Positions 47,401-60,125 of a DNA stretch of 64,000 nucleotides are shown piece by piece (the first letter of the stretch is position 1; each line of letters begins with the position of its first letter). Source of the DNA: Linnemannia elongata (lineage: Eukaryota > Mortierellomycota > Mortierellomycetes > Mortierellales > Mortierellaceae); assembly GCA_036320915.1 (NCBI GenBank), contig JAXBDG010000010.1:930001-994000 (forward strand). The letters run 5' to 3'. A program made the translations under genes and the position numbers. The notes beneath the pieces were generated by a model. It made no database searches. It was not told where the DNA came from and saw only the letters and a list, made by a program, of their open reading frames with translations.

Positions 47401-48913
47401 ATTCGACCGGCGCCCTTGCCAGCCGTCTTGCCACAGATTCTCAACAAATGCTGGATATGGTCTCCCAGGTTGTTCTGACCAGCTTCTCTGCCTTTTCGAC
47501 CATCACATGCGGTTTCGTCTTTGGTTTCATTGCCAGCTGGAGGATGACGCTCATCATTCTCGCCTCAGTCCCCATTATTGGATTCGCTCAGTATCTGGAG
47601 TTGGCTGCGTTGACCGGCTTTGGTGAGAAAACTCGCAAGGCCTATGAAAAGTCGGGTCAGGTCGCTGGAGAGGCGATTGCCAACATTCGTACGGTTGTGT
47701 CGTTGGCCAAAGAGGATGCCTTTGAGGCCCGCTATGCCAGCGTATGTGTTGAACCCCACAAGTACTCGATCAACAAAGCTATCTATGCTTCTGCGGGTTT
47801 CGCCCTTGCCCAGGGTACCGCTTACTGGTCCTACGCCATTGGATTCTTTGCAGGTATATATTTCACTCTTGAACCTTGTACTCTCTTTTTCTCCCTTCCA
47901 TTATCTCTACGAACGGTTATGAAACTGACGCTGACACGCCTACTATTTCCTTCTTCTTAGGTTACAAGCTGGTGGATGCTGGTTTGATTGATTGGGGTCA
48001 GATGTTCAACAGCATGTTCGCGATCGTGTTCTGCGCCATCTCCTTGGGTCACATCACGTCAGACCTCCCCAAGTTTGCCAAGGGCAAGCAGTCGGCTATC
48101 AACGTCTATGAGCTCCTCGACAAGAATACCACCATCGATGTCGACCGTGACGGGATCCAACTCTCCACCATCAGCGGCTCCCTTGCTCTTGAAAAGGTCG
48201 AGTTTGCCTACCCGACCCGACCCGACCAAAAGCTCTTTGACGGCATCGATATCGCAATCCGACCCTCCGCGACCGTTGCCCTTGTCGGCCCCTCTGGATG
48301 TGGCAAATCGACCGTTATTGGACTGTTGGAGAGATGGTATGATACCGATGGTGGTCGTGTCGCCGTCGAGAACTACAACCTCAAAGACCTGCAGCTGCAC
48401 AGTATTCGTAACCATATGGCCCTTGTCGGACAGGAACCCGTTCTTTTCGACATCTCGATCAAGGACAATATCCTGTATGGTCTTCCAGACGACATCGATG
48501 GAACTATGGATCAGGTGGAGGAGGCTGCTCGATTGGCCAACATCCACAACTTTGTCATCTCCCTCCCTCAGGGGTACGACACCCGCGTAGGAGACAAGGG
48601 CTCGCAACTGTCAGGCGGTCAGAAACAGCGTATTGCAATTGCTCGTGCGCTGATCCGCAAACCCAAGGTTCTGTTGCTGGATGAAGCTACCTCTGCATTG
48701 GATTCCGAGTCGGAGAAGTTGGTCCAGGAGGCATTGGACAAGGCGCGTGCTGGCCGGACGACCATTGTGATTGCTCATCGTCTGAGTACTATTCAGGATG
48801 CAGATCTGATCCTGGTGGTCAAGGATGGTAGGATTGTCGAATCTGGTCGGCATTATGAGTTGATTGCCCTTGGAGGTGTCTACGCCGAGCTCTGCAAGAA
48901 GCAGAACCTCTAA
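44406..48913 (+). CDS. Full-size ABCB (MDR/Ste6-type) ABC exporter
   Basis: Five exons: 44406-44698, 44894-45366, 45457-46119, 46228-47853 and 47961-48913, joining to 1335 residues, the usual size of fungal MDR proteins. Layout is TMD1-NBD1-TMD2-NBD2. The N-terminus is cytosolic with a Lys-rich run. NBD1 has Walker [11 protein letters not shown]-loop SQEPVLFN, signature LSGGQKQR and Walker [16 protein letters not shown]2 has [25 protein letters not shown] and [12 protein letters not shown]. Both ATP sites look intact. The linker between halves is charged (about 860-920). Family knowledge: such pumps export drugs, lipids or prenylated peptide pheromones; substrate cannot be read from the sequence. 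A Zn2Cys6 regulator follows 3.1 kb downstream on the same strand. Confidence 0.95.
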
Positions 48914-51900
48914 GAAGTTGACTTTTGAAAATATATTTCGATAGTGTTTGACACGTCATTTTCTTATATTTGTTGGGTGTGGGAAGTGGGGTTGACGATA
49001 TTTTACGCGATCGAGATTATTGTTTCGATGGTTGATATACAAATGAAACTATAAGCTTACAAGGACACAGAGTATTAAACATGATCGAATGTGTAGGCAA
49101 CTGAGGGCGCCACGTTCGCCTCGATCTTGGCTGCGTGTAGGTGAAGTGAAATACGATCAAACATTCTCATCTTAGGTCGTCAACATGAAGAAGGCTTGCT
49201 TGTTTCCTTCGCTCGTTTTAGTCATTTTTATTACTCTTCATTTCGCTCGCCGCTGGTACAACTACGCGTCCTCCTGAAGAACAAAAAAGAAGAACACAAT
49301 AACATTGTTGCCCAAGGTTACTTTCCCATGCCTAGCCGTGCAATTGAGAGTGCGAGGACGAGATGAAGAAATGGATAAGAATTCGTCCCCCGCCCCTTTC
49401 TCCCCTGTGCAATTGTGCATTACTTTATTTTTTTTAAGACTGTAGTGTGGGGAGAATATGGAGTAATTTAGCCGTTGCTGCTGACAATTGTCCTAAAAAG
49501 GAAGGTCGTGCCTCGACATCATACTTTCCTCTCTTTTCTCCTGTTTCTGTTGCTACGCAAGTACCTCTACCAATTGAGCCCCCATCTCTCGCATGACAGA
49601 AACAACAACAGACTGTGCAAGCGCTCAGCTTGTCCACCAAGGGACCCTCATCTATTATCGTTCATTCCATTTTCCCCACTTTCGCCCTCACACCGCCCGT
49701 CTTTTTTTTTTTTTTTTTTTTGCCCTTGCGGACGGAGGGTGTTCTGATTGGCAAAAAGGTGGCCAACCCACAAACAAGCAAAAAAAAAAAAAAAAAAAAA
49801 AAAAAGAAAAAGGCCGTTGCAAGGAAAATAAAAATAACAAAAAAAAAAAATACGCCCAAATGAAAAGAAGGGCAAACAAGGCACTTGTGCGTGTTGCGTA
49901 TTGTTCTGGTTTGTTGAGGGTCTTGAGGCATGGTTCATGTTTTCTTGTACTACCCTGTCCATGAAAGCAAGCTAAGAAAATAAACACTGTCGGAGGTGAT
50001 CGATCCTAACATTGGACGGCACCAAAGGTAGATGGTGGGAAGGAGGAAGGTAAAAGGTAAAGGTAAAGGAAAAAGAAATTACTCCTTTGCCGTTGACCCA
50101 CGAAAACCACGAGATCCACAAGATGACAAAGGAAGCTTTCGACCCTTTGGCAAGCAAAGTGTAAGCGCATTGGTCGCGGATCTGTTATTTGGTTGTCGGA
50201 GACGAGTGCAATGTACGACGGTGTCATGAAAATCAAGAAAGAAGAAATCGCCCTTGGCAAGAATAAAAAACAAAGAAACAAAGAAACAAAAAAAAAAAAA
50301 AAAAAAAAAAACAAGTGATGCAATCATGGATGTCTTCATTTTTCATCGATGCATCATGAGCAAAGAAGCGTAAAATACCGTTGGAAAAGTGCAATTGTTC
50401 GAAATAAGGAAAAAAAACCGCTGTCAGCGTTTTTATCAATAAAGAAGACTTCTGAGCGACGGCAATAGTTTCTTTCATTCAAAAATGACACGTCGTTATG
50501 TTTTATTTTATTTGTGTCTGCATCTCCTCCATTTCTTGCTTAAGTGTAAAATGTAGGCATGTAAAGAAGAACGGAGTAAGAAAGGTCAGGAAGAAAGGCT
50601 TGGCTATCAGATGCGTTGGTTGGTGAAGTGGCTCCTAAAGTGTAGCGTTACGTTGGAGTGGAACCTTTTGGGTAACCTTGAAAGGTGCAAAAAGGTGAGC
50701 AGGGGTGGTTTTGGGGAAGGAAGCTCTAGAACCCAGCGAGAGCCTAGTTTTTGGGCGTAACCGTTGGAAAGGGACAAGGAGTTTTCTCAATTGCTTTGGC
50801 CTATGTCTCTCCCTCTCAAAGATCCTCTGTGGATGATTCTATCCCGGTAGCTAATATAATTAAGATGGCTGGTTCCTGGCTTCTTAAATGATCACGCACT
50901 TGTAGCTTACCTCGCAGCCTGAATGGTTCCAGTTGTGCAAATAATCTAAAAGACGAGTTGGTGGTTGAAGTGATATGGCTAGTTGAAGGTCATACAATAT
51001 TGTTGACGATGGGGACCTTCTTGTATTTCTTACCCACACGGACCAGAAGTGAGAGCGTATAGGTTTCTTGGTTTCTCCTTTTTCCACTCAAAGAGTTAGG
51101 AAGGCAAAATCTCGTCCCGTTTACGCCAAGGCAGTCGTGTCAGCAGCAATTGTAGGAAAGGAGGAATGAGAAATGAAGCAAAGTGTGCGTGTGAGTGTAA
51201 GAGTGCAGTGCTAATACAAACAGAGTGAGAGAAGGGTCAGGGTCCCTCGCTTGTTCTCATTGGATCGGCTGGCGGACAAATGAATTGCGAGCCGAATGAA
51301 TTGGCTGGCAGTATTCAATCTTGAGCAGAAAGTATTACATTTCTCCTTTCACCTTCTCATTTCCTTCCTCAAGTCCTCGAAGGACAAAAAAAAAATGAAT
51401 CGACTGAGTACATATGTATGTTCATGGATTCAATTAAATTGCCTTCCTCTTCAACCCCTTCGTCCTCCTCCTTGTCATCCCATCTTGCACTTTCATCAAT
51501 TATCCCCCCATTCAAAAAAGTAAAACGGACAAGACGCAAGCCAAGAAAACTGTTGTTGTTGTCAATGAATTTGCTCTGCTCTGCTCCACACACTCTCAAC
51601 TAACTGACACGCGTTGCCCTCCTTCTCCTCTTCTTCCTCACCCCACCTCCACGTCCTCTTTTTTTCATTCCCAACTTTTTTTTTTTATTATTTCACTTCT
51701 TTGCTCCACTTTTTTTACTTCTCTCTTTCTTTTCTTCTCTTTTGTTTCTTCTTCTCCAAGCAACACAGAAACGACAATCGATTCTTGATCTCCTTCCTCT
51801 CTCTTTTATTCAGCTCATTTGTACATATCGAATTTCAACCTTGTCTTTCCACTTCTGACATATATACCCCATCACTTGTACAAAACCTCAACTCACGACC

Positions 51901-52023
51901 AGCATATTTCGCACTCATTTATTCACCCACTCGCTCCACACTTTCTCTTTCCTGCACTTTCCATCAACCATCCTCACCTATACACGCTCACTCCCCCATT
52001 TAACGACAAACAAATCCACACAA
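48914..52023. other. Gap with long homopolymers, no supported gene
   Basis: 3.1 kb. Homopolymers of 20 or more occur at about 49700-49720 (T), 49781-49805 (A) and 50289-50311 (A). A fragment resembling a tRNA D-arm on the minus strand (49562-49584) lacks the other arms. The last 400 bases before the regulator ATG are C/T-rich leader. No conserved coding region. Confidence 0.55.
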
Positions 52024-53544
52024 ATGGATCTCGCTCAAGCTGTCCGCCAGAAGCGCCTCAAGGCCGGCACTGCCTGCACCAACTGCCGTCGCAAGAAGCT
52101 GCGGTGCACAGGCACCCCCAACTGCGTCCGATGTGTCACCCATAAATTGGACTGCATCGTTGATGAGGCCCTGTTCCTGAAGTCAAACTCCAACCCCTTC
52201 GGCAAATCCTCCCGCTCAAACCGCTCTCAACAACAACGCACCAAGAGTATTAAAAACAACAACTCCAACAACTGCAACAACAATAACAACTCACAGACAG
52301 CATCGTCCTATCGACAGAGCACCCACCACGGATCTATCTCCTCGTCCTACTCTGGCGACGAAATGATGGATAGGAGAATGTCGCCCGACTTTTTGTCCGA
52401 TCGTCGAATGTCGACCAGCAGTTCCACAAGCTTTTCGAGTCTTAGCCCCTCCCCTTCCCCTGCCTACACCTACAACTATTCACATGCTGACAGCAATAAT
52501 GGCAGTAGCAGCAGCATCTTCAAACCTTCCTCCCCGATGTCGGACAACCACCCTTCATCCAAAAGGAACTCCTCTTCCCACAACAACAACTTTTCCTCAT
52601 CCTATCGATCCGAATCAGGGGTTGGCCCTCTCGACTCTCTTCCCTCCTCATCCTCCAGACACTACTCTTCCTCCTTCCCCTCCACATCATCCTACATGGA
52701 CCCTAGTTCCTCCCTGTCTTCTTCATTGCATAACGACATGAACGTGAACAAGAAGCGAGCCTCCAAGGACCAAGAGACGACGAGCAAGCCCAAGCAGAAG
52801 CGGAGGGATGACTCTCATGGCCATCGCGACAGTGATCTTGATTCCCCCTCTCCTCTTCTTGCGCCCAAGGACTCTTCTTGTTCCTCATCTACTTCTTCCA
52901 AGGTTCCCTCCTCGACGAAAACTGTTCCCAATAACGGAGAAGATTTCAAGTCTGTTGTGAGCACGATGAGCCTGGATGGGCATGGTCAGCAGTAAGTGAC
53001 ACTGTGCAATCAACTTTAAATTCCCACATGCTTTTTATTTCTTTCTTCTTCGAAGGAAAGGAAGGGGTCACAGGGGTGCTGCTTTGTTGTTGTTGAGTGC
53101 CTGTTTCTTTGTTTATGTGCTGTTCTTTTGGCGTCGTTTGTTAACATGGGAGGATTGTTGTTGTTGTTGGCGCTCGTTGCTGTATGTGTGCCTCGGATTC
53201 AAACTCTGCTCTCCTTCTCTTCGTCACACACACACTGCACCTCTCTCCCCTTCCTACTCTCTTGTCTCCGATCGATCAAATGTTTTGTTCTTTTATCCTT
53301 CACCACAAACAAATACCTCACTGGCCTCCTTCCTTACCACCAACAACCATAGACGGCGCCCTTCCCTCCCACCTTTGCTCCTCCTCCACCTTCGGGGAAA
53401 CCTTCCTTCCTTCTGGTCTACACAAACCTTCTTCACCCATCGTCCCCTCTGCATCATCATCTCTGTCCCTTCCATTTTTCAATTGAATTTTATTTTTCTC
53501 AAGACTCGCCCCAAAGGGAAAAAAAAGGTTACTAACTCAAAACA

Positions 53545-53617
<73 letters not shown>

Positions 53618-56281
53618 CCCCCGTCCCTGCTGACCAACATTTATAGTTTCCACGGAAGCAGTTCTGGCTTCTATGTCTGCCAACTCAGTTCCCGTTACCG
53701 CCAAGGTGTTTGTAAGTACCACTTCGGTCTCACGTCATGCATCAAATTAAATATTCGTACATGAAGACAATGGCTCACCAGCTACACACTATGTTCAATA
53801 GATCCCTTGCCAATGGCCCACCTCAACGACAGTGACCTGTGGTCGCACTCACTCCAGATGACCAGCGAACGCGAACTGCCAACAAGGGCCGAGATGGACA
53901 ACCTCCTAAGCCTCTACTTCCGGTTCATGTACCCCTTCGCACCAATGTTTATCCGCAAGAACTTTATGGAACGACACCAGCAACGGCCAGACCTTCCCCA
54001 CATCCTGATCCTCAACGCGATCTTTTGTAACGCGTGCTGGTACTCGGATGACCCATTGGTCAGACAGGACTCGACAAAGTACTTTAACCGGGCAAAGATT
54101 ATTCTTGATGAGACGTATCATGTCTCGAGGATCAGTACCATCCAGGCACTACTGCTGATGTCGCATCATCAGTATGCTGTTGGCAACTACTCTGGTGGAT
54201 GGCTTTATACTGGCATGGCTACGCGTATCGCACATGTAAGTTGTCATGAACGCATAACTGCATTGATCAAGTAAGTCGCTTCTTATTCGAGGTCCTATTC
54301 TAACCCTGTTCGCCTTTGTCATATAATTAATTAGGATATCGGCTTGCATCGTCAGGACTTCCAGGGCAACGAACCAATCGAGGCAGAGATCCGCAAACGC
54401 GTCTGGTGGGCTGTCTACATCGCAGACCGTCTCGGGGCTGGAATCCTGGGTCGGCCATTGAACATCCGCGACAAGGAGTACAACGTCGAGATGCCATCAG
54501 ATGACTGGATCTCAGCTGTCGGCGGGGACGATGCGGTCGAGTATCCCTTCGAGCCCGAGAGGATCGTCTCTATTCGCTTACTCTGGACTGTCAAGTTGTT
54601 CATGCAAATGGGCAAGGTCCTCGATACGATGCACTGTATCGAGGCCGAGATCAACGGAGCCTTCTTGGCAGATATTTCCAAGACACAACTCCCACAGTTG
54701 CACAACAGTCTCACCTCCTGGTTCCTATCGCTCCCCAACGAGCTCATGTACACGCCCTACACCATGTCGCCCAACTCGAACCACCCACCTTCTCCACCAA
54801 CGGCGCTGATGCACATGTTTTACTACACGACCTTAACAATGCTCCACCGACCCTACCTTCGACCCGTCAACTCGGCAGCCATTGACTCCAACTTTTTGGT
54901 TTCCTCCCGCAACATTTGCACCGCCGCCGCGACTAACGTCTGTCACATTGCGGACTCGTTGATGCTCCATGGTCAGCTGCGCGATACCTGCTACTATGGC
55001 ATGGGCTGTCTCTTGGCCGCCGGAACCGTCCATGTCCACAATGCCATCACTCCTACCCCAAGCAACCGTGAGACGACCCGTGCGGGACTCTCCAAGACTG
55101 TCAAAGCTGCTCATGAGCTGGTGAAGACATTCCCTGTCGCCGAGTCTTTGATTGCAGTGGCACTCGATGTCTTTGCGAGCCAGACGACTTCAATCCCAAC
55201 AGAGATGGCGGCCTCCTTTATCGACATTTCAAACTTTGTCGCACCCTTCATCGACATGAGCCAGTTGGCCTCGAACTCGATCGTAAACATCTATGAGGCA
55301 GCCAGAATCGCCAAGATGGCCAAGGATGGACCTGGCCCTGCGCCCTCAATTCAGCTTCGTCACCCCTATGGCAACTTTTCGATGCCTCTCCCCGAACAGA
55401 CCAAGGACCAGTCGTCTACAAACCTTAGTTCGATGTGGCAGAACCAGATCTCGACTGCGGTCGCTATGGCAGCCATCGCCTTTGGCGGTACGGATCCTCA
55501 ACAGGAAGAGCAGCAGTTCTTTGCCAACCCGCTCGAGTTGCCTGAGGCCCTTCGATTGGCTCCTATTGACACCATAGCCTTCCATGTTGATGGGTCTACC
55601 AATGTCCTTGACTCCTTTAATGCTGATCCGTTCAAGTTAACTGACCTTTCGGGGGCCATTCCTACTTCAACACCCGTCACGACGACGACAGGATTCGAGA
55701 TCCCCCAGCAGCAGGCACCGGTTCAGCACACACCAACATTGCACTCTCAGCCGCCACAGGATTCTAGCTTCACCGCCACACAGGCCATCAACCTGATGCA
55801 GGCCGCCCTCGCTTCCTCACTCCAAGTCTCATCCTTGTCCTCCCAGCTGACAGAACCACCTGTCGTGCAGACACAGCAGTTGCAGCACACAATGATGGAA
55901 GATGACACTGCCGATCCGCCCTCCCCTCCCGCAATCTCCTCAGACGACATGGACACCGAGTCACTTCTGTCGAACGACACTCCCAGCCCGTCGTCATCCC
56001 TTTCTTCCTCGGTCGGACCAGCACCACGCCACGATATCTCGATCCAATGCGGCACTCCCTCCCCGCACGAGTCGTTCATTGCGGCTCTAACGGAGGACGC
56101 ACATGACCATGACAGCAACCTGGATTTCTTTATCGACGACCACCACTACCAGCACAAGTCTTCGGAATCGCGGTCGACTTCTTTGAAGGACAGTAGTAGC
56201 AGCAGTGGGGGGTATAGTTGTCAGAAGGATGTCGAGAAGGTAAACACCTTGCTCTTTGACAACCAAGTCATGGAATGCTGA
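52024..56281 (+). CDS. Zn2Cys6 fungal transcription factor
   Basis: Four exons: 52024-52991, 53647-53711, 53802-54235 and 54335-56281, joining to 1137 residues. The binuclear zinc cluster is at the N-terminus (about 18-45): C-x2-C-x6-C-x5-C-x2-C-x6-C with basic RRKKLR between. Residues 60-320 are Ser/Asn-rich and disordered. The second, 65-nt exon encodes HFHGSSSGFYVCQ, a typical opening of the middle homology region, which continues through FRFMYPFAPMFIRKNF, DIGLHRQDF and EAEIRKRVWWAVYIADR (fungal_trans domain, about 385-650). The C-terminus is Gln/Thr/Ser-rich with acidic patches and may activate transcription. Targets are unknown. Intron 1 (655 bp) holds a compound microsatellite. Confidence 0.93.
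53545..53618. repeat. Compound (TC)n(TG)n(TCTG)n microsatellite in an intron
   Basis: About twelve TC units, then about nine TG units, then about eight TCTG units, ending about 28 bp before the 3' splice site of intron 1 of the Zn2Cys6 gene. On the sense strand it lies where the polypyrimidine tract and branch point would be. Confidence 0.93.
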
Positions 56282-56483
56282 ATAGCAGCAAAGAGAAACA
56301 CATTCTTAATTGTAAAATAATAATAAATATTTATCCCTTGTAAATACATCCTTGTCTTGATCTCTTTCGCATGTGCACTTTTTCACCCGATATTTTTTTT
56401 TTCACTCCTCTGGCAGCTGAAAGACTGGGGCATAGAGAGAGGTATGCCGGCTTGTTTATTTTGTGTTCTCAAAGACAAACATG

Positions 56484-58667
56484 TCAATCAACTTGGATCC
56501 CATTCCGTTGAAACAACCTTGCAAGCTCTTTATGATCTCCCTTCCGCTCCCCCAACCGCCCCCGAACAACCTCCAAGTGCAACCAATGCTCGATCATCCA
56601 AACCGCCGCACTCTTGGACATGTTCATGGTCTGGTGGCTCGAAAGACACACCGTAGTCAAGCGTATAAGGGTGACAAGTTTGTCCAGTCCTTTCCTGAGA
56701 CGCCAGTCAAGCGTCTCAACAGCTTTAAGAGCTGCGCGGCCGGTGAGGGGGTAATGCCGGTCGAGGTCTAGGTGCTCCAGACGCGTCAGATTTGAGAGGC
56801 GTTCGAACACGCACTGTTGTAGTAGTTGTTGCAGGTCGTCATCTTGTTGCTTCTCGTTGTTGCGGTTATTTCGGCCGTATGCTTTGAGCTTGCCTTTCTG
56901 ACCCTGATGTCGATTGTGGGCTTGCTGCTGCTGTCTTCCTGATCCCTGTGAACGACAATCGCTTGATGAGGAAGAGCTGGACGGCCGAGAAGACGGTGAT
57001 GCTACGGAAAGATCGATAAAGACAGTCCACGACTGCAGGTCCAAACACACCCAGGGGTCTCCATCCACGATGTCTGACGCATGAATCGAGTCCGCAGCAA
57101 CAGATTTCAACCCCGGGCAAGAAGCAAGGACCTGCTGGATCATGTCCCCCGTAACATTCGAGCAAAGCCGCAGATCCAGATCGACCACACTGTCAAAGAA
57201 CCGTCCCATCGATCGAAAGGTCGTACTGCCAACTCGAACATTACCCAAGGCTAATCGCTCCATAGTGTCACCAGCGCGATCCAGCAAGATAGCCACCTGC
57301 TTATCCGACACCGCCAAAGACTCCTTCCCACTCGTCAACTCCAAGGAAGTTAACTCCGTCCATTGCTGAAGAGGTTCCTCCCTCTCTTGACCACGATAGT
57401 CCTGCCAAAAGTCATCCTCTGTCGTCACCCACAACTCCGTAGACGCCAATCCAGCATGACTCCGATGCAATTGCCAGACAAGACTATTCAACCTTGGACT
57501 GTTCGCAATAAATACCTTGAACTGTGTTCTGGGCATCATCCCTCGAACCTCAACCAACTTCAAATGTCTCAACGCGCTGGGAGGCCGTGGCTCGGTCTCC
57601 ATCACCATCGCTGCCGCCTCCGTAATCTCAGCAACAGATTCACCCCACAACGGCGCCTCATTCTCAACACTACACCGGGCCAGTTCCAGCCTTGCCAGGT
57701 GTGGACAGGCAGCCCTCCAGATTAACATCAAATCTACACCCTTGATCTCCCGACCAACCAAAGAAAGGGTTGTGAGTGTCGAGGACGAGTACGACAGCGG
57801 CGGAGGGAAACAATCGATGACAGTCTCCCAGAAGGAGAGGTGAGGGATCCCGCAGGGTGGCGGCGAGAGAAGGACAATTTCGAGTTCCCTGAGTGTTGCT
57901 CGGTTTTGGAGAACCAGCCCCGCCAGCTTCTTCCACATATCGATTCTACCACTGCTCCTGCCTGGTACATGTGAATTGTTGGGCTCATCGTCGCTCTCAT
58001 AGTCGAACTCGTACTCGCTGCGGTTCCAGTCACTCCAAAAGCTATCGTCACTGCTCTCTCCACCACCACCACCATCCACGCCTACAATCCTTACGCCGTC
58101 ATCATCGTTGTTGTCCTCGTGAGGGTCCTGGCTGTTGCCACTGTCACTATCACTGTCACTGTCGTCTCCATTGACCTCATCGTTACCACCCTCGGCCAGC
58201 AACAACAAATTCCATCGTCCAGCAGTGCTCACAGGATTACTAGGTCCAGCATTCTCATTATTGTTCCTGCGACCGTTGTTGTTGTGGTTGTTGAGAAAGT
58301 TGTTATTGTGCGCGTAATTTGACGATGGTACCGAAGGAACAGTGGCCGAAAGTCTCAAATGCTCCACCCTCTTACAACCCTCCGCCGCCAAATGCACCTC
58401 CTCCGCCGCCACAGGCCCTTCCAACGTCAACGACCGAATCAAATCTCCCTGCTCCCGAAAAACACTCAATGGCGGTGGTGGCAGATACGTAGCCCGGTTG
58501 GGATTCTGCGAGGATCGAAGTATAGTCTCCCTCCAGATGAGCGGCTTGAAGGACTGTCGCCAGGCATGGGAGACTTTTGAGGCGTGGATCAGGTCTTGTC
58601 GGGTAAGGTATTGGCCGATGATGGATCTGATCTCAGGTAGGTTGAGCGCGTTCTCCTCCTGGTGCAT
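56484..58667 (-). CDS. F-box/LRR-like protein
   Basis: 727 residues from the ATG at 58667 (MHQEENALNLPEI), single exon; an upstream Met at 58772 would add 35 unremarkable residues. The N-terminal 45 residues fit an F-box (LPEIRSIIGQYLTRQDL, VSHAWRQSFKPLIWRE). The rest shows irregular leucine-rich segments (LTTLSLVG, LARLELARCS, LRHLKLVEV, VVDLDLRLCSNVTGDMIQQV, LTRLEHLDLDRHYPLTGRA) as in F-box/LRR proteins. A large acidic, Asn/Gly-rich insert lies at about 115-235, and a Ser/Gln-rich insert near 590-635. Family knowledge: F-box proteins recruit substrates to SCF ubiquitin ligases. The substrate is unknown. It converges on the Zn2Cys6 gene, with 202 bp between the stops. Confidence 0.75.
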   Translation of the reverse strand: MHQEENALNLPEIRSIIGQYLTRQDLIHASKVSHAWRQSFKPLIWRETILRSSQNPNRATYLPPPPLSVFREQGDLIRSLTLEGPVAAEEVHLAAEGCKRVEHLRLSATVPSVPSSNYAHNNNFLNNHNNNGRRNNNENAGPSNPVSTAGRWNLLLLAEGGNDEVNGDDSDSDSDSGNSQDPHEDNNDDDGVRIVGVDGGGGGESSDDSFWSDWNRSEYEFDYESDDEPNNSHVPGRSSGRIDMWKKLAGLVLQNRATLRELEIVLLSPPPCGIPHLSFWETVIDCFPPPLSYSSSTLTTLSLVGREIKGVDLMLIWRAACPHLARLELARCSVENEAPLWGESVAEITEAAAMVMETEPRPPSALRHLKLVEVRGMMPRTQFKVFIANSPRLNSLVWQLHRSHAGLASTELWVTTEDDFWQDYRGQEREEPLQQWTELTSLELTSGKESLAVSDKQVAILLDRAGDTMERLALGNVRVGSTTFRSMGRFFDSVVDLDLRLCSNVTGDMIQQVLASCPGLKSVAADSIHASDIVDGDPWVCLDLQSWTVFIDLSVASPSSRPSSSSSSSDCRSQGSGRQQQQAHNRHQGQKGKLKAYGRNNRNNEKQQDDDLQQLLQQCVFERLSNLTRLEHLDLDRHYPLTGRAALKAVETLDWRLRKGLDKLVTLIRLTTVCLSSHQTMNMSKSAAVWMIEHWLHLEVVRGRLGERKGDHKELARLFQRNGIQVD

Positions 58668-59009
58668 AGTTCTACTTCCTCGCGTGTTACTGTTCCATGA
58701 GTGCCCTGTTGCCGATGGCAATGTTGTTGGGCTGATCAAGTGGACTGTGTGAAGATTCAAAACAATGAACAAGACCTTGCTGGGTTTCTAGATCAGATGG
58801 CACGTGACTAGGAAATCAACAATCAGTAAGATAAGGAGCAACTGTCAGAATGACTCTTTCGGGCTGCGGCACTTTTTTTTTTGTTCAATTGGAAAAAAAG
58901 GTTTTATTGAAGCATTGGAGCTGGTTATGAAGGGCACAGATTGATGAAGATTACAAAGAAAAACTATTATGCAAAGAGAGGGATTGTACAGAAAAGAGAA
59001 GAACTGTGC
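58668..59009. other. Promoter region of the F-box gene
   Basis: 342 bp between the F-box start and the bZIP stop, both on the minus strand. A GCACGTGAC element at about 58799-58808 carries another CACGTG core. Nothing else is recognised. Confidence 0.45.
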
Positions 59010-60049
59010 TCATGGACGAGCGGTGAGGGCAGCATGAGCCTCAGCCAACTTGGCCTCGAGCTGGGCAATACGAGCGTTCTGCTCGGCCTCACGGACAAGG
59101 TGGGCAGTCTTTTCAGTCTCCAGTACGGCAACACGCATGGTCAAACGAGTCTTATCCGCCTCAAGCTCAGAGACCTTGGCCTCCAGACCCTCGAGCTTAA
59201 CAAGCTTCTTCAGACGAGAGCGACGGGCAGCGTCGGTGTTCTTGGCACGCTTAGCAACCACCTCCTCAGACTCCTCAGCAGGCGAGGCAGCACGCTTCTT
59301 GTTGACTGTCGAGGAGAGAACATAAGACTGCTCAACAGGCTCGATCTTGGGGACAACAAAGGCAGCAGCGGCGCTGGGAGCGGGGACCGAAGGGAGGATG
59401 GTGGTGGCGTGGTTAGCGGCCTGGGCCATGACGGCAAGCTCTAAGTCGTGACTCCAAGGGATGTTGAGAGCAATGGCAGCCTGCTGGACCGCAGCAGTGG
59501 TCAACATGGGAGGGGCCTTGACAGGGGGGAGGGCGACAACGGGAGAAGCGGGGGCAACGGTTGAGGCGGCGGGGATGACGGGGGAAGCAGCGACAAGCTC
59601 ATCGGCGGAGAGACCCAAGGGCATGTCAAAGAGCGAAGGGTTCATAGCCGAACCGAACGACTCGAAACCCAAAAGGGGTGAATCGTCCAGAGCAGTGTAG
59701 GGGCTCGAGGACAAGGAGGAATCATCACCAGAGAGGGCACCGAGCTGGAAGTCAGACGCCAACCACTCATCGAACCCACTGCCATTGTTGGAGACAGCAG
59801 TGGCGTTGATGAGGTTGTAACTGTCGCCGGCCAAAGGAGTAGCATTCTTGCCAACTATTGTTTGGAGAGAGAGAGAATTAGAAAGAGGCTCTATCAAATG
59901 GAGATGCTTATCGGATAGAAAAGGCAGACTCTTATCGAAATATATAAGAGATACATACATTGGGCAAGAGCAGACTCCAACGAGTCGGCCGACTTGGAGA
60001 GCTTGGAATCGGTCATATCGAACATTGGGATATTGATGGAGATGGCCAT
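59010..60049 (-). CDS. Gcn4/CPC1-type bZIP transcription factor
   Basis: Two exons on the minus strand: 60049-59959 and 59854-59010, joining to 311 residues. The C-terminal bZIP begins near 230: basic region KRAKNTDAARRSRLKK, with the Gcn4-type N-x-x-A-A-R-R-S-R signature, followed by a long zipper (LEGLEAKVSELEADKTRL onward to the C-terminus, longer than in Gcn4). The N-terminal half is acidic and hydrophobic in places (FDEWLASDFQLG, LLGFESFGSAM), as expected of activation segments. Family knowledge: Gcn4/CPC1 activates amino-acid biosynthesis genes in starvation and is controlled by translation through upstream ORFs; two such ORFs occur here. The intron splits ALAQ from FGKNATPLAG. Confidence 0.88.
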
Positions 60050-60125
60050 TGTAGGAGGGGAAGGGAGGTGTGTAGAAAAGGATATGCTGTTCGTTTGAAA
60101 CGTTTGAAAAGGAGGTTGGATCACT

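Noticed and set aside
49562..49584. Minus-strand sequence like a tRNA D-arm (ctcaattggtagagg)
   Set aside because: No matching acceptor stem, anticodon arm or T-arm could be folded around it; at best a fragment.
49700..50311. Long A and T runs as possible retroposon tails
   Set aside because: No target-site duplications, no reverse-transcriptase remnants and no upstream element body were found; plain homopolymer expansion is simpler.
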